Shown here one piece after another: positions 12,237 through 24,460 of a DNA stretch of 64,000 bases. Source of the stretch: Cristatella mucedo. Taxonomy: Eukaryota; Bryozoa; Phylactolaemata; Cristatellidae. The stretch lies in the NCBI GenBank assembly GCA_009760855.2, contig WPIO01000008.1, positions 4,242,501 through 4,306,500 of the forward strand, in the 5' to 3' direction. The translations under genes were made by a program, and so were the position numbers. Every line of letters begins with the position of its first letter. Positions within the stretch are counted from its first letter, which is position 1. The notes below the pieces were generated by a model, which saw nothing but the letters and a program-made list of their open reading frames with translations, ran no database searches and was not told where the DNA came from.

Positions 12237-12363
12237 CACCACCGCGATGGCACTGTGCCGCCACCGTGGAGGCACTTTGGAGGTACTGCGGAGGTACAAT
12301 GGAGGCGCAATGGAGGCACCGTGAAGGCGCCATGCCTCCATCGTGGAGGCACTGTGGAAGCAC
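12237..12363 (+). repeat. degenerate minisatellite, 9-12 bp units
   Basis: About a dozen imperfect units on the theme GTGGAGGCACTG / GGAGGTACAATG in both near-direct and complementary forms. Abuts a LINE fragment. Confidence 0.75.
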
Positions 12364-12364
12364 T

Positions 12365-12650
12365 GCGCAAAATCTAGGTTTTTTTTTATCCCAAAGTGAC
12401 TTTTCATTAGACGACCACGTAAGTTCCACAGTCAAGTCCGCCAACTTTCAGCTACATAACGTTGCTGAAATTCGGGCTTATTTAGACATGGATATCCAAT
12501 CGAAACTGATCTGTGCATTTGTGGCATCCCTACTCGAACTCTGCAACCCACTGCTTACAGGTCTTCTGGCCTGTGATATCAGGCATTTACAGCTTGCGCA
12601 AGACTCTGCAGCTAGGCTTGTCTGTGGCTTGTTAGAGAACTTCTGAGAAC
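12365..12650 (+). mobile_element. LINE family B, internal fragment
   Basis: SDFSLDDHVSSTVKSANFQL then NVAEIRAYLDMD and SLLELCNPLLTGLLACDIR, then LAQDSAARLVCG: the post-RT segment of family B, truncated both ends. Confidence 0.78.
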
Positions 12651-12889
12651 TTCACATGTTTAGTATTTCTGCTTGTTGCTGGTTGTCTTGGCAGCGGTCA
12701 ATACTACTGTTCACCGAGTTCGTCTTACATGGCTGCCGTCTCGCATCAGCATCCCTGGCATTGCACTGCAACCGAGAGACTTGCGGGCTTCAATGCAATT
12801 AGGAGACTTGAATCGATGTAATTAGGAGATTGTCTTCGATGCAATTCGAGACAGTCATCCGAGCACCCTCTAAAGTAAGGGATGCCAAA

Positions 12890-13790
12890 TGAATTGGCGC
12901 ACGATCGACTGCTTTTCAGAATTCACGGTCTCCCTGTTGCCGATGTAATCGCAAAGCCAACGAAGGCTCTCATTGTTATGCAGGTGACTCACGGCCGTGT
13001 TTCTGCTTCGTCTGTACTTTGATCTTTCGCTGGCTTCTAGCACTTCGCACACTCTTCCAAATCCATTGCTGCAAATATTTCTGACATTCGTACTTACACA
13101 GCAACAAAATTTCTCAAACTAAAAGATGGTATAACCAATTTACTTGTTATTGCCAAGTCTAGTGCGACTCAAAAAGTTGGGAAACTGTCCCTCAAAATAG
13201 GCCCAGTCACCATATCCACTGTGACATATGCACGCAATTTTGTTGTCCTATTCAAATGATTACCGATCACATGAAGACTAAATCAGCTCCAACTCTAGGT
13301 TTGCCTACTTTCAGTCACGTAACTTTTCAAAAATTTGGGCCTGCTTGTACAGGAACACTACGTTCAAGTTGATCCATGTATTGCTGACATTACGTCTAGA
13401 CCTTTATAACCCACTATTCGCACGTCTTCCGGCCTGTGTCCAATCCGACGCTAATAGTGTGTGAAAAAATCTGCAGTCAAGCTTGTCTGCGGTGAGCGTC
13501 TAAATTTCCCAAATTGCACCACTTTCCTCCGATCTGTACCGATCCCGATCAATTAGCATTGACTACAAGACTTCGTCATAAACATCAAAGATTCCTTCAT
13601 TTTCTCACTCCGGCGGCCTACTCCTCTGAACTACTCCTTAATCGGGTTAGGTATCATTCCACGTGCTCCTGCAAATTCCTGTGAAAAAGCAGTCTGTTGA
13701 ACCAACTTTGAATCCGTTAAGGTGACCGCACTTACAGTCCGTACTAAAGCCTGGCTCTTGCTCTCTCCCGACTTACTGACTCGACGACAT
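12890..13790 (+). mobile_element. LINE family B, strongly degraded copy
   Basis: Frame-shifted but recognisable RT-to-3' segment: thymine-rich remnants of LPLADVIAKHN, then ISDIRTYTATKFLKLKDG and SAVKLVCGERLN. Many stops. Confidence 0.6.
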
Positions 13791-15469
13791 CAAAACGAAG
13801 TTGGAACCTGTTTCTAACAGAGTTTGCTTGGTCTGTGTGAATTGCTTTTGCGCTCCAATGAGTATTGACACTCTGCATCTTTCCATCAACCATAGTCAGT
13901 GCTTCCTGTGCAGTGCATATAAAGTACCTAGCGCGAGAGAGAGAGAGCGAGAGAGAGAGAGAGAAAGAGAAAGAGAGAGAGAGAACTTTTGTTTCTTAGG
14001 GTGCTAGAAAAGTATGTTATTAATTATTATCACCAACAGGCAAATTGAAGGGCAGAAGTAGAAACCAAAATCGGGCACGTCCTATCGAGCTCTCGAGCTC
14101 TTGTAAGTAGATGTAAAAGACCGGGTCAGCTACGTTAACATAGGCATTACCTTGGCATGACCCCCGTGAGTCTGACCCTGACACTCCTCAATCCCATGAG
14201 TGGAGCTCCACTGTGAACTATCGGCTACAGTCAAGAACCAAGCGGATCTCTACAGACTGGTGGCTTCTAACCACAGCAAAAACGGAACAGGAGCAAGCTC
14301 TTAATGAGGGCCAAATGACAGAAATGCCTTAGAACCTTCGACCCGCCGGCGGTAGGTAATGAAGGATTGCTTCTACAGGACTCGAACTGACCAAAACCTT
14401 AAGTACTTGTACCTTCAACTCTAAGCTGACATCCCCAATTGAAGTTACGAAGAATTCACATGATGCGGGACATTTAAAGAAGAGATCGAGCCTCAAAAGT
14501 TAATATTGAAGACTTTTTCGCATAACGTACGGATCTAGAACCTGGCCAAACTAGGGGAAATTTCCGAAGACCCGGCCCACATAATGCGATGTTTACAGAC
14601 GTTCAAAGCAGAATGAAAAATAACTGTGCGCTGCAATGCCCTGCGATAATGGACGATGGTCTGAAAGCTGAATCCGGAATACAAATCGCTTGGGCCGCTG
14701 AATTAGAACTGAGCGCGTATGAAATAGCCGGGATAAGCCGAGGCTCGTGAGATCAGCGTGATGTATACATATGTATGAAAGTGATTCTTGTCTAACTTAT
14801 GGCCTGGCTAGTATATAATGTAAGTGCGTGACCGCAGTCACTCTCTTGGAGCAGCAGTCTGCCGGTCGGCGAGTCCTATCACTGAGCGCAAGCTGCTATT
14901 AGCCTGCTAGGGAGTAGCCTGGATGTCATCTGTCGTATCAGCCGTAATTTACAAGCTAGTGTTGTGATTTTTTATGTTACGGTGCTTTTTTGAGTGCTGC
15001 AACCAGAATATCTAGCGCTGTGCTGTTGTCGTCTGAGTAATTTGAGCTTCAGATCTTTCCACATTGCACGCGTTGAGCGCCAGCGGCCGATAACTAGTTG
15101 TCATCTTTTACCTGAGAACTCATCATTAGCCGTAGCTGAGGCGACAGTGCACTTGCTGCAAAAATAATTATGATGAGCAGCACTTATTCTGTGGATAACC
15201 TGTGCGTGACAACATACTCAGTCTACACATCGAAGCCTCGCAGTCAATTTGAGTGGTGCCGGGAAGTCGCCACGTGCTATTAACAGCCGCAAGTAGGTGG
15301 CTGGAATTCGCACAGACAGCTGGTTAAATCCACCGCCCAATTGTCGTCGCATTTTCCCGAGAAAATTAGCTACCATAATTAAGGTGATAAAATTGTATTG
15401 CCTTGCATGTTCCTTCACATGCCACGCGAATGATGTTTTGATGAACGGTTTTGGCTGCTGATGCACTTT
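13791..15469. other. no gene recognised; (GA)n microsatellite
   Basis: A GA/GAAA microsatellite at 13936-13984. The rest has no domain-bearing ORF. Confidence 0.5.
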
Positions 15470-15474
15470 TGTAG

Positions 15475-15960
15475 GAAGTTCTTACGCTGACCCACAAGGC
15501 CCGCCACGGCATGGCTCCTTCGTACCTAGCTGAACTGCTGCATCAGTTTCAGCCTGTTCGCGCCCTCAGGTCCTGTGTGGACAATAAATTAGCTGTCCCA
15601 TTCCTCTGCTTAAAGACAGTTGGCGACAGAAGCTTTAGCTCTGCAGGTCCTAGACTGTGGAACACGCTTCCACAATTCTTACGCAACGACATCTACTCTC
15701 CAACTGCCGACTATGGCACATCTTTTTCAGCGGTCCTGAACTGCTACTTCTATGCTACTCACTACCTCAACTGCTCTCCTAACTCTGCTATGCTTCCCAT
15801 TTTCTCTTTGTTGCGTGAGACGAAGTCTGTTGGCTACCGAATGCGTACCGAAAGCCGCTTAGGCTGTGAGTGCGCTATACAAAACTCTCCTGCGTGACAC
15901 CCGCGTGGTCTTTATGACTTTGTGGAGTTACTGACGGAGATACATTACATTACATTACAT
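15475..15960 (+). mobile_element. LINE family A, well-preserved 3' end
   Basis: A 128-codon ORF from MAPSYLAELLHQFQPVRALR to CECAIQNSPA followed by TGA. Then a 60-nt 3' UTR ending GATACATTACATTACATTAC. The intact frame makes this one of the younger copies. Confidence 0.88.
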
Positions 15961-16204
15961 AGGCAGGAGCGAACGCGGATGATGCGAGGCCGACGAGGCA
16001 GACGACGTCCGCTACTAGTAGAAGTAAGAGCTTATATCTACGTGGTGCTGAAATTTCAGATTTAGAGCCAGCAGCAGCTCCCAGCGCACTTACAACCAGC
16101 TAGCGGGCTATTGCACAAGTGCGGAACGTTGGTTAAATTAATGACTCCGCCGTTGGGCAAGACATTCGCTAAACCGCCTCGATGGCATACTGAGGTGCTA
16201 AGGA

Positions 16205-17320
16205 TAATAATAATAACAATAATAATAATACACTTGATAAAGCGCCCTCAGAGAATTTAATCTCTTTTTAGGCGCTTTACATTTGCTGCAAAAGGAAATG
16301 CAATTGAATGGTAAGTAAAATCATGCTTGAAAAACAAACACAATGAATAATATGGTTAGGGGTGACATGCACAGGGTCAGCATGCAAACGTGGTTAGTGG
16401 CAGCATGCACAGTGTCAGCACGCATAAGTAAATCAAGGACGAATCACAGGGACCCTCTAAATGCTGTCCTAAATATGAGTGTTTTTAAGTTCTTTTTAAA
16501 TGTGGTTAAGTCATGGGATGTTCTGACGCAAGTCCGGAGGGAGTTCCAGGCTTTGGGAGCATACGAACTAAATAAACGGTCTCCAAAGGATTTAAGGTTT
16601 GTACGAGGTATTTGTAGACTGCTGGATTCCGAAAAGCGGGTGGTACGATGCTTGGCCTGGTGGGGGAGTAGATCTGAGAGATTGGCAGGAGCTAAAGAAT
16701 GAAATGACCTAAAAGTGAGTGACAAAACCTTCAAGTCAATCCGTTGCTTGACTGGTAGCCAGTGCAGGTCGGCGAGAAGTGGTGTAAGATGTGGCAACTG
16801 CGACGCTCACGACAGACAAGTCTAGCTGCCGAGTTTTGCACCAGCTGCAATCGCCTGATCGCACATGCCGGTAGGCCAGTAAGCAGTGAGTTGCAGAAGT
16901 CGAGACGGGATACCAAGAATGCATGGACCAACTTAGAGTGGTATGGCTATCTAAACAAACCCGAATTTTAGCAGTGTTATGAAGCTGAAAATAGGCAGAT
17001 TTGACTGTGGAGCTGATATGGTTGTCTAACGAGAGGTCGCTTTGGAACATGACACCTAGATTTCGAGCTGATTCAACAGGAGATATGCGGGCAGAGCCAA
17101 TTTTGAGCGTCAACCTTTCCAATTTGTGAATCACACTGGGTTTGCCCATAACTAGTAAGTTAGTTTTATCATCGTTTAGTTTTAGAAAATTTGCTGCCAT
17201 CCATGTGTGGATGTCATCAATACATTCAGCAAGTGAGTTGGGAGAATTGGAGGTGCTCGAAGGTTGGGAGGGATCAATGCAAAGGTACAATTGAGTGTCA
17301 AGAATTGTTTGGGCAAAATA
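16205..17320 (-). mobile_element. LINE family B, best-preserved 3' half
   Basis: Minus ORFs give LYLCIDPSQPSSTSNSPNSL, MAANFLKLNDDKTNLLVMGK, SDLSLDNHISSTVKSAYFQL, HWLPVKQRIDLKVLSLTF and SFGDRLFSSYAPKAWNSL. The 3' end has the two-tier hairpin (16237-16280) and an (AAT)n tail at 16205-16233. Confidence 0.9.
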
Positions 17321-19435
17321 GAAAGCAGAAAATATACGTTCCTTAACGGTATTCGTTCCGTACCCTAATCTAAGGGCCCGTGCCTAGTAAACTAGCTTAT
17401 GGTCGTCACTTTAACACACCTTGACTTTTACTCGTTAACCGTGGCTCTTCAGCGGCTCTAACGTACTGTGCAATTTCATTTAGACAACTAAGTGCCTTCA
17501 TTGAACGCCGTCGTTATTTTTCAGGCATTGAAATCCACCCGGGGCCCGCCACCCGCTTAGATGCATAGCTTGGGTCTTGGCCCGCGGGCAAGGTGCTCGC
17601 TCGCACTTCCACACCCAGAGATGCGTGCAGAGAGCGATCCCTTACTTGGCGTTTCGAGCGAGGGTGACGACCGTTACGAGGCTCTTCAGTCGCTGCATAA
17701 GCGAGACTGTTGTTAAGTCAGGCCAATCATTCCCGTTTCTAGCTGTGACTGCACGCATTGCCCATAACATGCAAGCTGTACCGCGAGCATGTAGCTATTG
17801 CTTGCACTGAAGGCACGTGGGCTCGTGGGGGCTAAAGATTTCTGTCTGCGGGTACATGAAGCGTATGCACGCAGCGGTAAATATCGACGAAGATCGTCAA
17901 CTTGCAGCATACACGCAATGAAGCCAAACGCATACGGTGCACTTTCTTGAGCGCTCTTGAAAGTCATGGTGGTCGCCGTTGTACAGATTGGACATGTGAT
18001 TTGATTTGGCTGAACGTGGTTTAAAAGAGGATCCCCCACATGCGGTGTATTGATAGTCTGAGGACACGCGCCCATGCGCTTAAATAGTGGCGATGCCGGC
18101 CGATTCACCAATTATATGCAAAGAAGCAAAGGAAGCCGTTCGGTGGAGTTAATGGAGCGGTAAATGGGCCGCCATTAATAATGCGTCACCAGCAGATGCT
18201 CAACGGCCTCGAGCAGCCACGCCTATCATGATCGTGCTGTTCCGCAAGGCCGAAGGCAGAAAGCTAGACGCTCTACCCACTGAGATATGAGTGTAGCAAC
18301 ATTCCTTGCAGGCAGCTTCTCCTGAATAGTGGCCATCGAAAGGAAAACATAAATCCAATGTGGGTTCGGCAGAGTCAAGACATTCTTCCAGTATTCACTG
18401 AGTGCTTGACGATCGCGTAAAGTCAGTGTGAGCTCGCACATGGAAGCCCTGATGTCGGCAAACTCGCGAAGTGGGAGTGGCTGAGAGACGAAGTGGGAGT
18501 GGCTGAGAGACGAAGTCCGAACGGAGTTAACTAGCGATTTGGGTAACCAATTTAAATTGGTGAGCAATATTCACGACTTTAGCTAATTTTGAACAGGAAT
18601 CTCGACAGAACGGACATGGTGGCAGAATCAACTCTCATGGAAGCGTCACTCCGACGCCCGTCGCTAGGCAACTTCTATTAAGTATATCCGGCATAGCAGT
18701 CAATAATAGTAGTAATATATGAGAAAGAATCAACTCAGATAATGTGAAGTTGATCACAAAGGCCCGATAAGGTCACGCGGTCCTTCTCCCGTACCGAAAT
18801 CTGCCCGAAGTTCACCAATCCCTAACACATCGGCTACTGCTAACGACGGGGAGGCTCGGTTTGAGGAAGCTAGGTTTGTTTGCTAGTTATTTTGTAAGTC
18901 CACCGCAGCCATTGACTTCAGTTTTGCAGTGAGATCCAAAATAATCCCGAGTCGCTATCTAGTGCTGACGATTTTTTTTAATAAAATAGTGATTTATTTT
19001 TATTGAAAAAGAAAATTATTCTGCTGGGCGGGCTCACCAGCTAGGTCAACGAACGCTCTTTCCCTCGTTCCAAAGGAAAGTTGGTTTTTCGTGGTTTATC
19101 ATGTGTGCAGGCTAGTCTATATTAGGAACGCGGTTGTCTAAAGTGCACCCGTAAGATTTTATCAACTAACATCTTCTCTAGCGACTGGAATAAAAAGTGT
19201 GGCCGAGCCGCTTGGCCATGGGCGGCTGGCCCGCCCCTGTAACACTTCAACGTAATAGCAATCGGTTTCGCGAAACTTCATTTTCGACTACATGTTACTT
19301 ATATAATAGATAAAGCTTAAAAATACACCCAGAAATTGTATGCTATCGCTTGTCGCTTGGTGCAAATATCGCGCCAGCGCGTTATCGTACAGACAAGAAT
19401 ACAGCAAAGTTCAGACAGACGTACAGCAAATTGAC
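17321..19435. other. no gene recognised
   Basis: Contains a possible tRNA-derived SINE piece (18225-18310, minus) and a perfect 23-bp tandem duplication near 18470-18516 (GAAGTGGGAGTGGCTGAGAG). No domain-bearing ORF. Confidence 0.5.
18225..18310 (-). repeat. possible tRNA-derived SINE fragment
   Basis: On the minus strand TATCTCAGTGGGTAGAGCG looks like a tRNA D-arm with A box. No convincing B box follows. Confidence 0.3.
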
Positions 19436-19436
19436 T

Positions 19437-19500
19437 TGGCGGATTGACCATCAACCCGGGCTCAACCCGGGCTCAGCCCGGGTTGGTGGTCAATCCGCCA
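19437..19500. repeat. 64-bp near-perfect palindrome
   Basis: Arms of 26 bp (19437-19462 and 19475-19500) match at 25 of 26 positions, with a 12-bp spacer; both carry AACCCGGGCT. GC-rich in an AT-rich setting. Confidence 0.9.
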
Positions 19501-19789
19501 AAAACTAGCGACCTAAAGCTCCGTTATCGGCTTCATATTAAACAGAATCAGTTTACTCTCGTCCTCGCCCTGACGCCGAGAATTCACCGGGCTATGCGTA
19601 CGGGATCTGCGTCGGCTGCCAACGCAAGCTAGTCTATTCATCATAGCTGCCACCTAATAAGCTTATTGAACTAATACGCCCCAGAAGGCACCGCTGGGCT
19701 AGACATGACGCATTTTATAATAGACCGTTACGGACACCTTAGCCGAAAATGAGCTAACTTAACTAGCTAAGTTAACTATCAAGTACTAA

Positions 19790-20670
19790 GCGTGTGGCTG
19801 GATTAGAAGGATTTGCTCTTCTAATAGGTGATGCTATTGTGCCACCATCACCACGTGCTCGAAATTGAGGATCGTTTTTTGAAAGCTGACTAAATTTTCA
19901 AAGCTTCATTCAGAAGACTGCTTCTGCAGCTAGCCATCACGTCCGATCCCAATCTAAGATTAGGAGCTGTCTTCCATAGTAGCATGCAAAAAATTTAACA
20001 AGCTCCTTAGTTCTGTATCAGCTTGATTATTACAATTCCTGTTTGGCAGGGCTACTAAAAAAGCAACTATGCCACTGCAGTTGGCTATGAATATGGCTGC
20101 AAGGCTAGTCTTCAAGTCCCAGAGGTTTGGCAACGTGTCTCCTTTGCTAAAAGAGCTAGGATAGATGCCGGTCTAACAACGGATACAGAGAAAAGTTCTT
20201 CCGCTGAGAGCAAGGCCCACCACGGCTTGGCTCCTCCATACCTAGCTGAACTGCTGCACCAGTTTCAGCCACCTCGTGCCCTCAGATCCTCTATGGATAA
20301 TAAATTAGCTGTTCCATTCCTCCACTTAAAGACCGTTGGCGACAGAAGCTTTCGCTCTGCAGGTCCTAGACTATGGAACTCACTTCCACGATTCTTGCGA
20401 AACGACAACTACTCTCTTGCTGCCGACTATGGCTCATCCTTTTCAGCGGTCCTGGGCTGCTACATCCATGCCACTCGCTACCTAAACTGCTTTCCTGACT
20501 CTGGTATGCCTCCCACCTTCTCTTTGTTGCGTGAGACGAAATCTGTTGGCTACTGAATTTGTACCAAAAGCCGCTTAGGTTGTGAATGCCCCATAAAAAA
20601 CTCTTTTGCATTGCACCCATATAGTTTTTTTGGCTTGTGGACTTTCAGGCGGAGATACATTACACATTAA
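19790..20670 (+). mobile_element. LINE family A, 5'-truncated copy
   Basis: Begins at the GDAIVPPSPRAR-equivalent segment, continues through degraded ALSKIRSCL to an ORF of 109 codons (MAPPYLAELLHQFQPPRALR, SVGDR-type and LLRETKSVGY). Tail near 20660. Confidence 0.85.
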
Positions 20671-21170
20671 CTAGCTTGCAATTAAGCGATTCTAGCTGGA
20701 TAATGTGTGGCTGCTGGCCAAGCTGCATTTCATGGCTGAACCTTCTCCGCTAGAGCTTAAAGGATGGGCAGCTGACACGGCACACCTACTTCTAAAACGG
20801 CACACGAGCAAGGTCCGAGCGTCTCAGAGCACCTGCCGAGTGAGGCTCGACTGAGTGCAAAGAGCGGCCAGCTGCCGCTCGGAAACAGTCAAATCGGATT
20901 GCACCAAGTTGCAGCCAATCGGATACAATTAGTTCGTGAAGTCTTGATAGGCAGGTCGGCTAGCTGAGGGGACCAGCGGTTGGGTTGGTGGGAGCTCCCA
21001 GCCAGCGTTTGAGGTGGGAGGGATCGATCGCCTGTCGGCTGGCATTGGAAAAAGGTCAGCCGATTACCAGGGTGCTGCAGCCTCCCCCGTTGTTGGTAGT
21101 AGCCGATGTGTAAGCCGTTTCGTCCTTAAAGCTGGACCATTTTCGGCGATCTTAGCGATCCCCTAACCAC
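20671..21170. other. no gene recognised
   Basis: Nothing identifiable. Confidence 0.5.
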
Positions 21171-21174
21171 GATA

Positions 21175-21315
21175 TTCATGTTGTTTATCCAGCATGATAG
21201 TACTCACCATTCAATCGCGTTTCCCTTTGCAGCAAATGTAAATCGCCTAGAAAGAGATTGAGTTCTCAAAGGGCGCTGTATCAAGTGCATTATTATTATT
21301 ATTTTTATTATCTTC
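21175..21315 (+). mobile_element. LINE family B 3' end with (ATT)n tail
   Basis: Sense-strand 3' end: hairpin CGCCTAGAAAGAGATTGAGT at 21244-21263 and GGGCGCT, then ATCAAGTGC and (ATT)n. Almost nothing upstream, an extreme 5' truncation. Confidence 0.8.
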
Positions 21316-21869
21316 AATTTAAGACTAACGTACAGACTGCCAGCAGACAAGCCATGTGTGGCTAACCGTATGCAAAATTGTTGTTAGGACATGGCAGCGA
21401 GCCAAATCGTGGTCAACCGGTAGGCTCGAGAGACCTGCTTTGACAGCGCCGCTGGCGGCAGGTAGATACCAACAATGTCGTCCAAGCCTAGAGTTGTGGC
21501 ATTTTAGTGTCTGGGTAAGGTGTCTAATTATATTTTCGTAATCCTTAAGGCCGAAAGTCCATTACGAGGGTAAATACCTTTAAGTAACTGCTAATCTGTG
21601 GTCTCATAGAGTTCCTCGTCAATAGTAAATTGGTGTTGGAACGTCCACATTTAGAGCATTATTTTCACCTGGTAACCTTTTTCCACTTCGGGGGTCATTT
21701 TTTGAGAACAATAATGTCAAGATGCATATTTTGAACATCTTTTTGGTGAATAGAATTTAACTGGTGGCTAAGCTGTCCCATGCAGTCTGTCTTGGAGTTC
21801 GTAGGAGGCGGTTTAAGTTGAGATTACGATCGTTGCTAGCAGGCTTCTGTCTGAGCCTGACTCATGCTG

Positions 21870-22640
21870 TTTAATGATAGTAATAATCACAATAACAAAT
21901 TTGTACAGCACAATAAGAGAACTAAATCTGCTATCAGGCGCTTAACACGAGCTGAAAAATTAGCCATTCAATTGATTAGTCGTATGCTACACATTGCCGG
22001 AACGCTTGAGCACACAAAGAACAATTCACGCGGACCTTGAAAATGCTGTGAGGAATGTGTGTGTTCTCAGCTTTTTTAAATGCAGTCAAATCAGTGGGTG
22101 ATATGACGTCAGTAGGGAGTGACCACCAGGCTTTGGGAGCATTCCAACTGAAGGACACGGTCCCCAAAAGATTTGAAGCTAGTTAGAGGCACGTCTAAAC
22201 CACGTTAGTCAGAAGAGCGTGTAATACGATTCCAAGCATGGTTGGAAAGTAGTTTGAATTAGTACGCCGGAGCAAGACAATGAAGGAACACAAAAGTGAG
22301 AGGGAAAACCTTGGAATCGATACGCTGCTTGATGAGGAGCCAGTCCATGTCAAAGGTGAGGAGTGCTGTAATGTGGCCATTTCGATGTTTACGATGCACT
22401 AGCCTAGCTGCAGAGCTGTGCACCAACTCTGCAGCTCCTTACTGCCCAGGCCGAAAGACCTGCAAAAAGCGAGCTTCAGAGTTCTCCGTATAATCCGCAT
22501 GTACGTTCAGAAAGCTGTACAATGCTCTCTCGAACTTGTACTGTAAGCGTATTAGGAAGCTGTAAACTTACTTTCACAATTGATTGCATCAATGTTCCGT
22601 CTTGGAATCACATTGCACGCATAATGCTGAATTATTATTC
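21870..22640 (-). mobile_element. LINE family B, degraded copy
   Basis: Minus fragments SWNAPKAWWSLPTDVISPTD and a frame-shifted LTWTGSSSSSVSIPRFSLSL segment parallel to the intact copy at 16.2-17.3 kb. Degenerate hairpin near 21920-21945. Confidence 0.72.
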
Positions 22641-22724
22641 TTAATATTTTGAGCTATACTTCGCAGGCTAAGCTTTTATATGAAAACTCGGCGATAAATC
22701 ATTTTGTTGTAGTTAAGTCAGTAA

Positions 22725-23080
22725 TAATAATGCATTAATAATGCACTTGATAGAGCGTCCTCAGAGAACTCAATCTCTTTCTATGCGCTTTACATTTGCT
22801 GCCAAGGGAACCACGATTGAATGGTGAGTAATATCATGCTTGATAAAGAAACAAAATGAATAACATGGTTAGGGGTGATATGCACAGGGGGGTCAGCATG
22901 CAAGTGTGGTTAGTGGCAGCATGCACAGTGTCAGCACGCATAAGCACATGAAGGACAATTCACAAGGACCCACTAAATGCTGTCCTAAATGGGTGTTTTT
23001 AAGTTCTTTTTAAATGCGGTCAAGTCAGGGGATGTCGTGACGGAAGTCGGGAGTGAGTTCCAGGCTTTGGGAGCATCAAT
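22725..23080 (-). mobile_element. LINE family B, 3' fragment
   Basis: (AAT)-type tail, hairpin and the GGTTAGGGGTGATATGCACA 3' region. Ends within the C-terminal coding part. Confidence 0.8.
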
Positions 23081-23974
23081 AGGTCTCATGGCATCGCATT
23101 TTGATACGACTTGTTAGGTTCACGTTGTAATTTGCTCCCAATACTGTTGTACGTAACTTTTCAATCAAGAAAATGATTCACACTACAGCACGAACATGAT
23201 TTAGTTTTAAAGTTAAATAAATCGACGATCATATGTTATCTGCTAGCTATTCTTACGTGGTTTCTATTTTTGAGAAACAGTTCTCCTCTTCTTCCTGAAC
23301 GATGATGCTGTTTAGAGTCAGCCGACTCCAGTTGTGTCAGCTGTGTATAACACGACAGCCTCACTTCCGCAATCTGGCGCAGCGATAACTATGTAACCGA
23401 CCTAACAGCTTGAAAAACAAGGTGCGTTACTCACGTGCAACTTATTTGGTTTTCTCCAAACTTGGACATCCAGCTTCAAGGCAAGGTTGAAAGTATTGAA
23501 AACTCTGCTTGGGCTCCTAGCTATATTTAGTGAAACTATCATTAAATCACAGGGAAAATGCCTTCCACACAGCTTCATAACTCACAGTGACTGTGTAAGG
23601 AGATTATGTAGGTCACCGCAATTATACCTCAATTATATTAAAAGCGAGACCCGTATGCAAGAACAAAACCTCAAAGTACGCCTAGTACTTTTGGTGTAGG
23701 CCATAACCCACGTACTCTACAATACGACCTGCCGCAACATTATTTTTGCTGATGAGATTTTGCTGGAAACTCCTTTCCCAGTAAAACTATTGTTTGCAAA
23801 CTGCAGACGAAACTATTTTGGTCAGTACAGAAATACATATATTATATTAGAAGACTTCTGTTTGATAATGAACTCACTACTATAAAATAAGTACCTGCTT
23901 ATGATAGTAATCGCGGTTCGATTACATAAAGTACTATTGAATTTAACCTTGCCTATTACCCTTGCAAATATAGT
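23081..23974. other. no gene recognised
   Basis: AT-rich, short ORFs only. Confidence 0.5.
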
Positions 23975-24460
23975 AATTTAATTTAATGTATCTCTGTATG
24001 CAACTCCACAAAGCCACAAAGACTATGTGGGTGTTACGTAGGAGAGTTTTGGATAGCGAACTCACAGCCGAAGTGGCTTTTGGTAAGCATTCGGTAGCCA
24101 ACTGACTTCGTCTCACGCAACAAAGAGAAAGTGAGAAGCATGGGAGAAGTTGTGGAGAAGAAGTCAGGAGAGCAGTTGAGGTAGTGAGTAGCATGGAAGT
24201 AGCAGTTTAGGACGGCTGCAAATAATTTGCCATAATCGGCAGCAGGAGAGTCGCTGTCTTTGCGTAAGAATCGTGGAAGCAAGTTCCACAGTCTAAGACC
24301 TGCAGAGCGAAAGCTTTTGTCGCCAACGGTCTTTAAGCGGACGAATGGAAAAGCCAATTTATTCCCCAAACTGGACCTGAGGGCACGAAGAGGCTGAGAC
24401 TGGTGCAGCAGTTCAGCAAGGCATGGAGGAGCCAAGCCGTGGCTGGCTTTGTAGTCTTCT
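23975..24460 (-). mobile_element. LINE family A, 3' end
   Basis: Minus ORF of 133 codons: MAPPCLAELLHQSQPLRALR, PFVRLKTVGDKSFRSAGLRL and RETKSVGYRM to CEFAIQNSPT plus stop. Tail ATTTAATTTAATGTATCT region at the low end. Confidence 0.87.
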
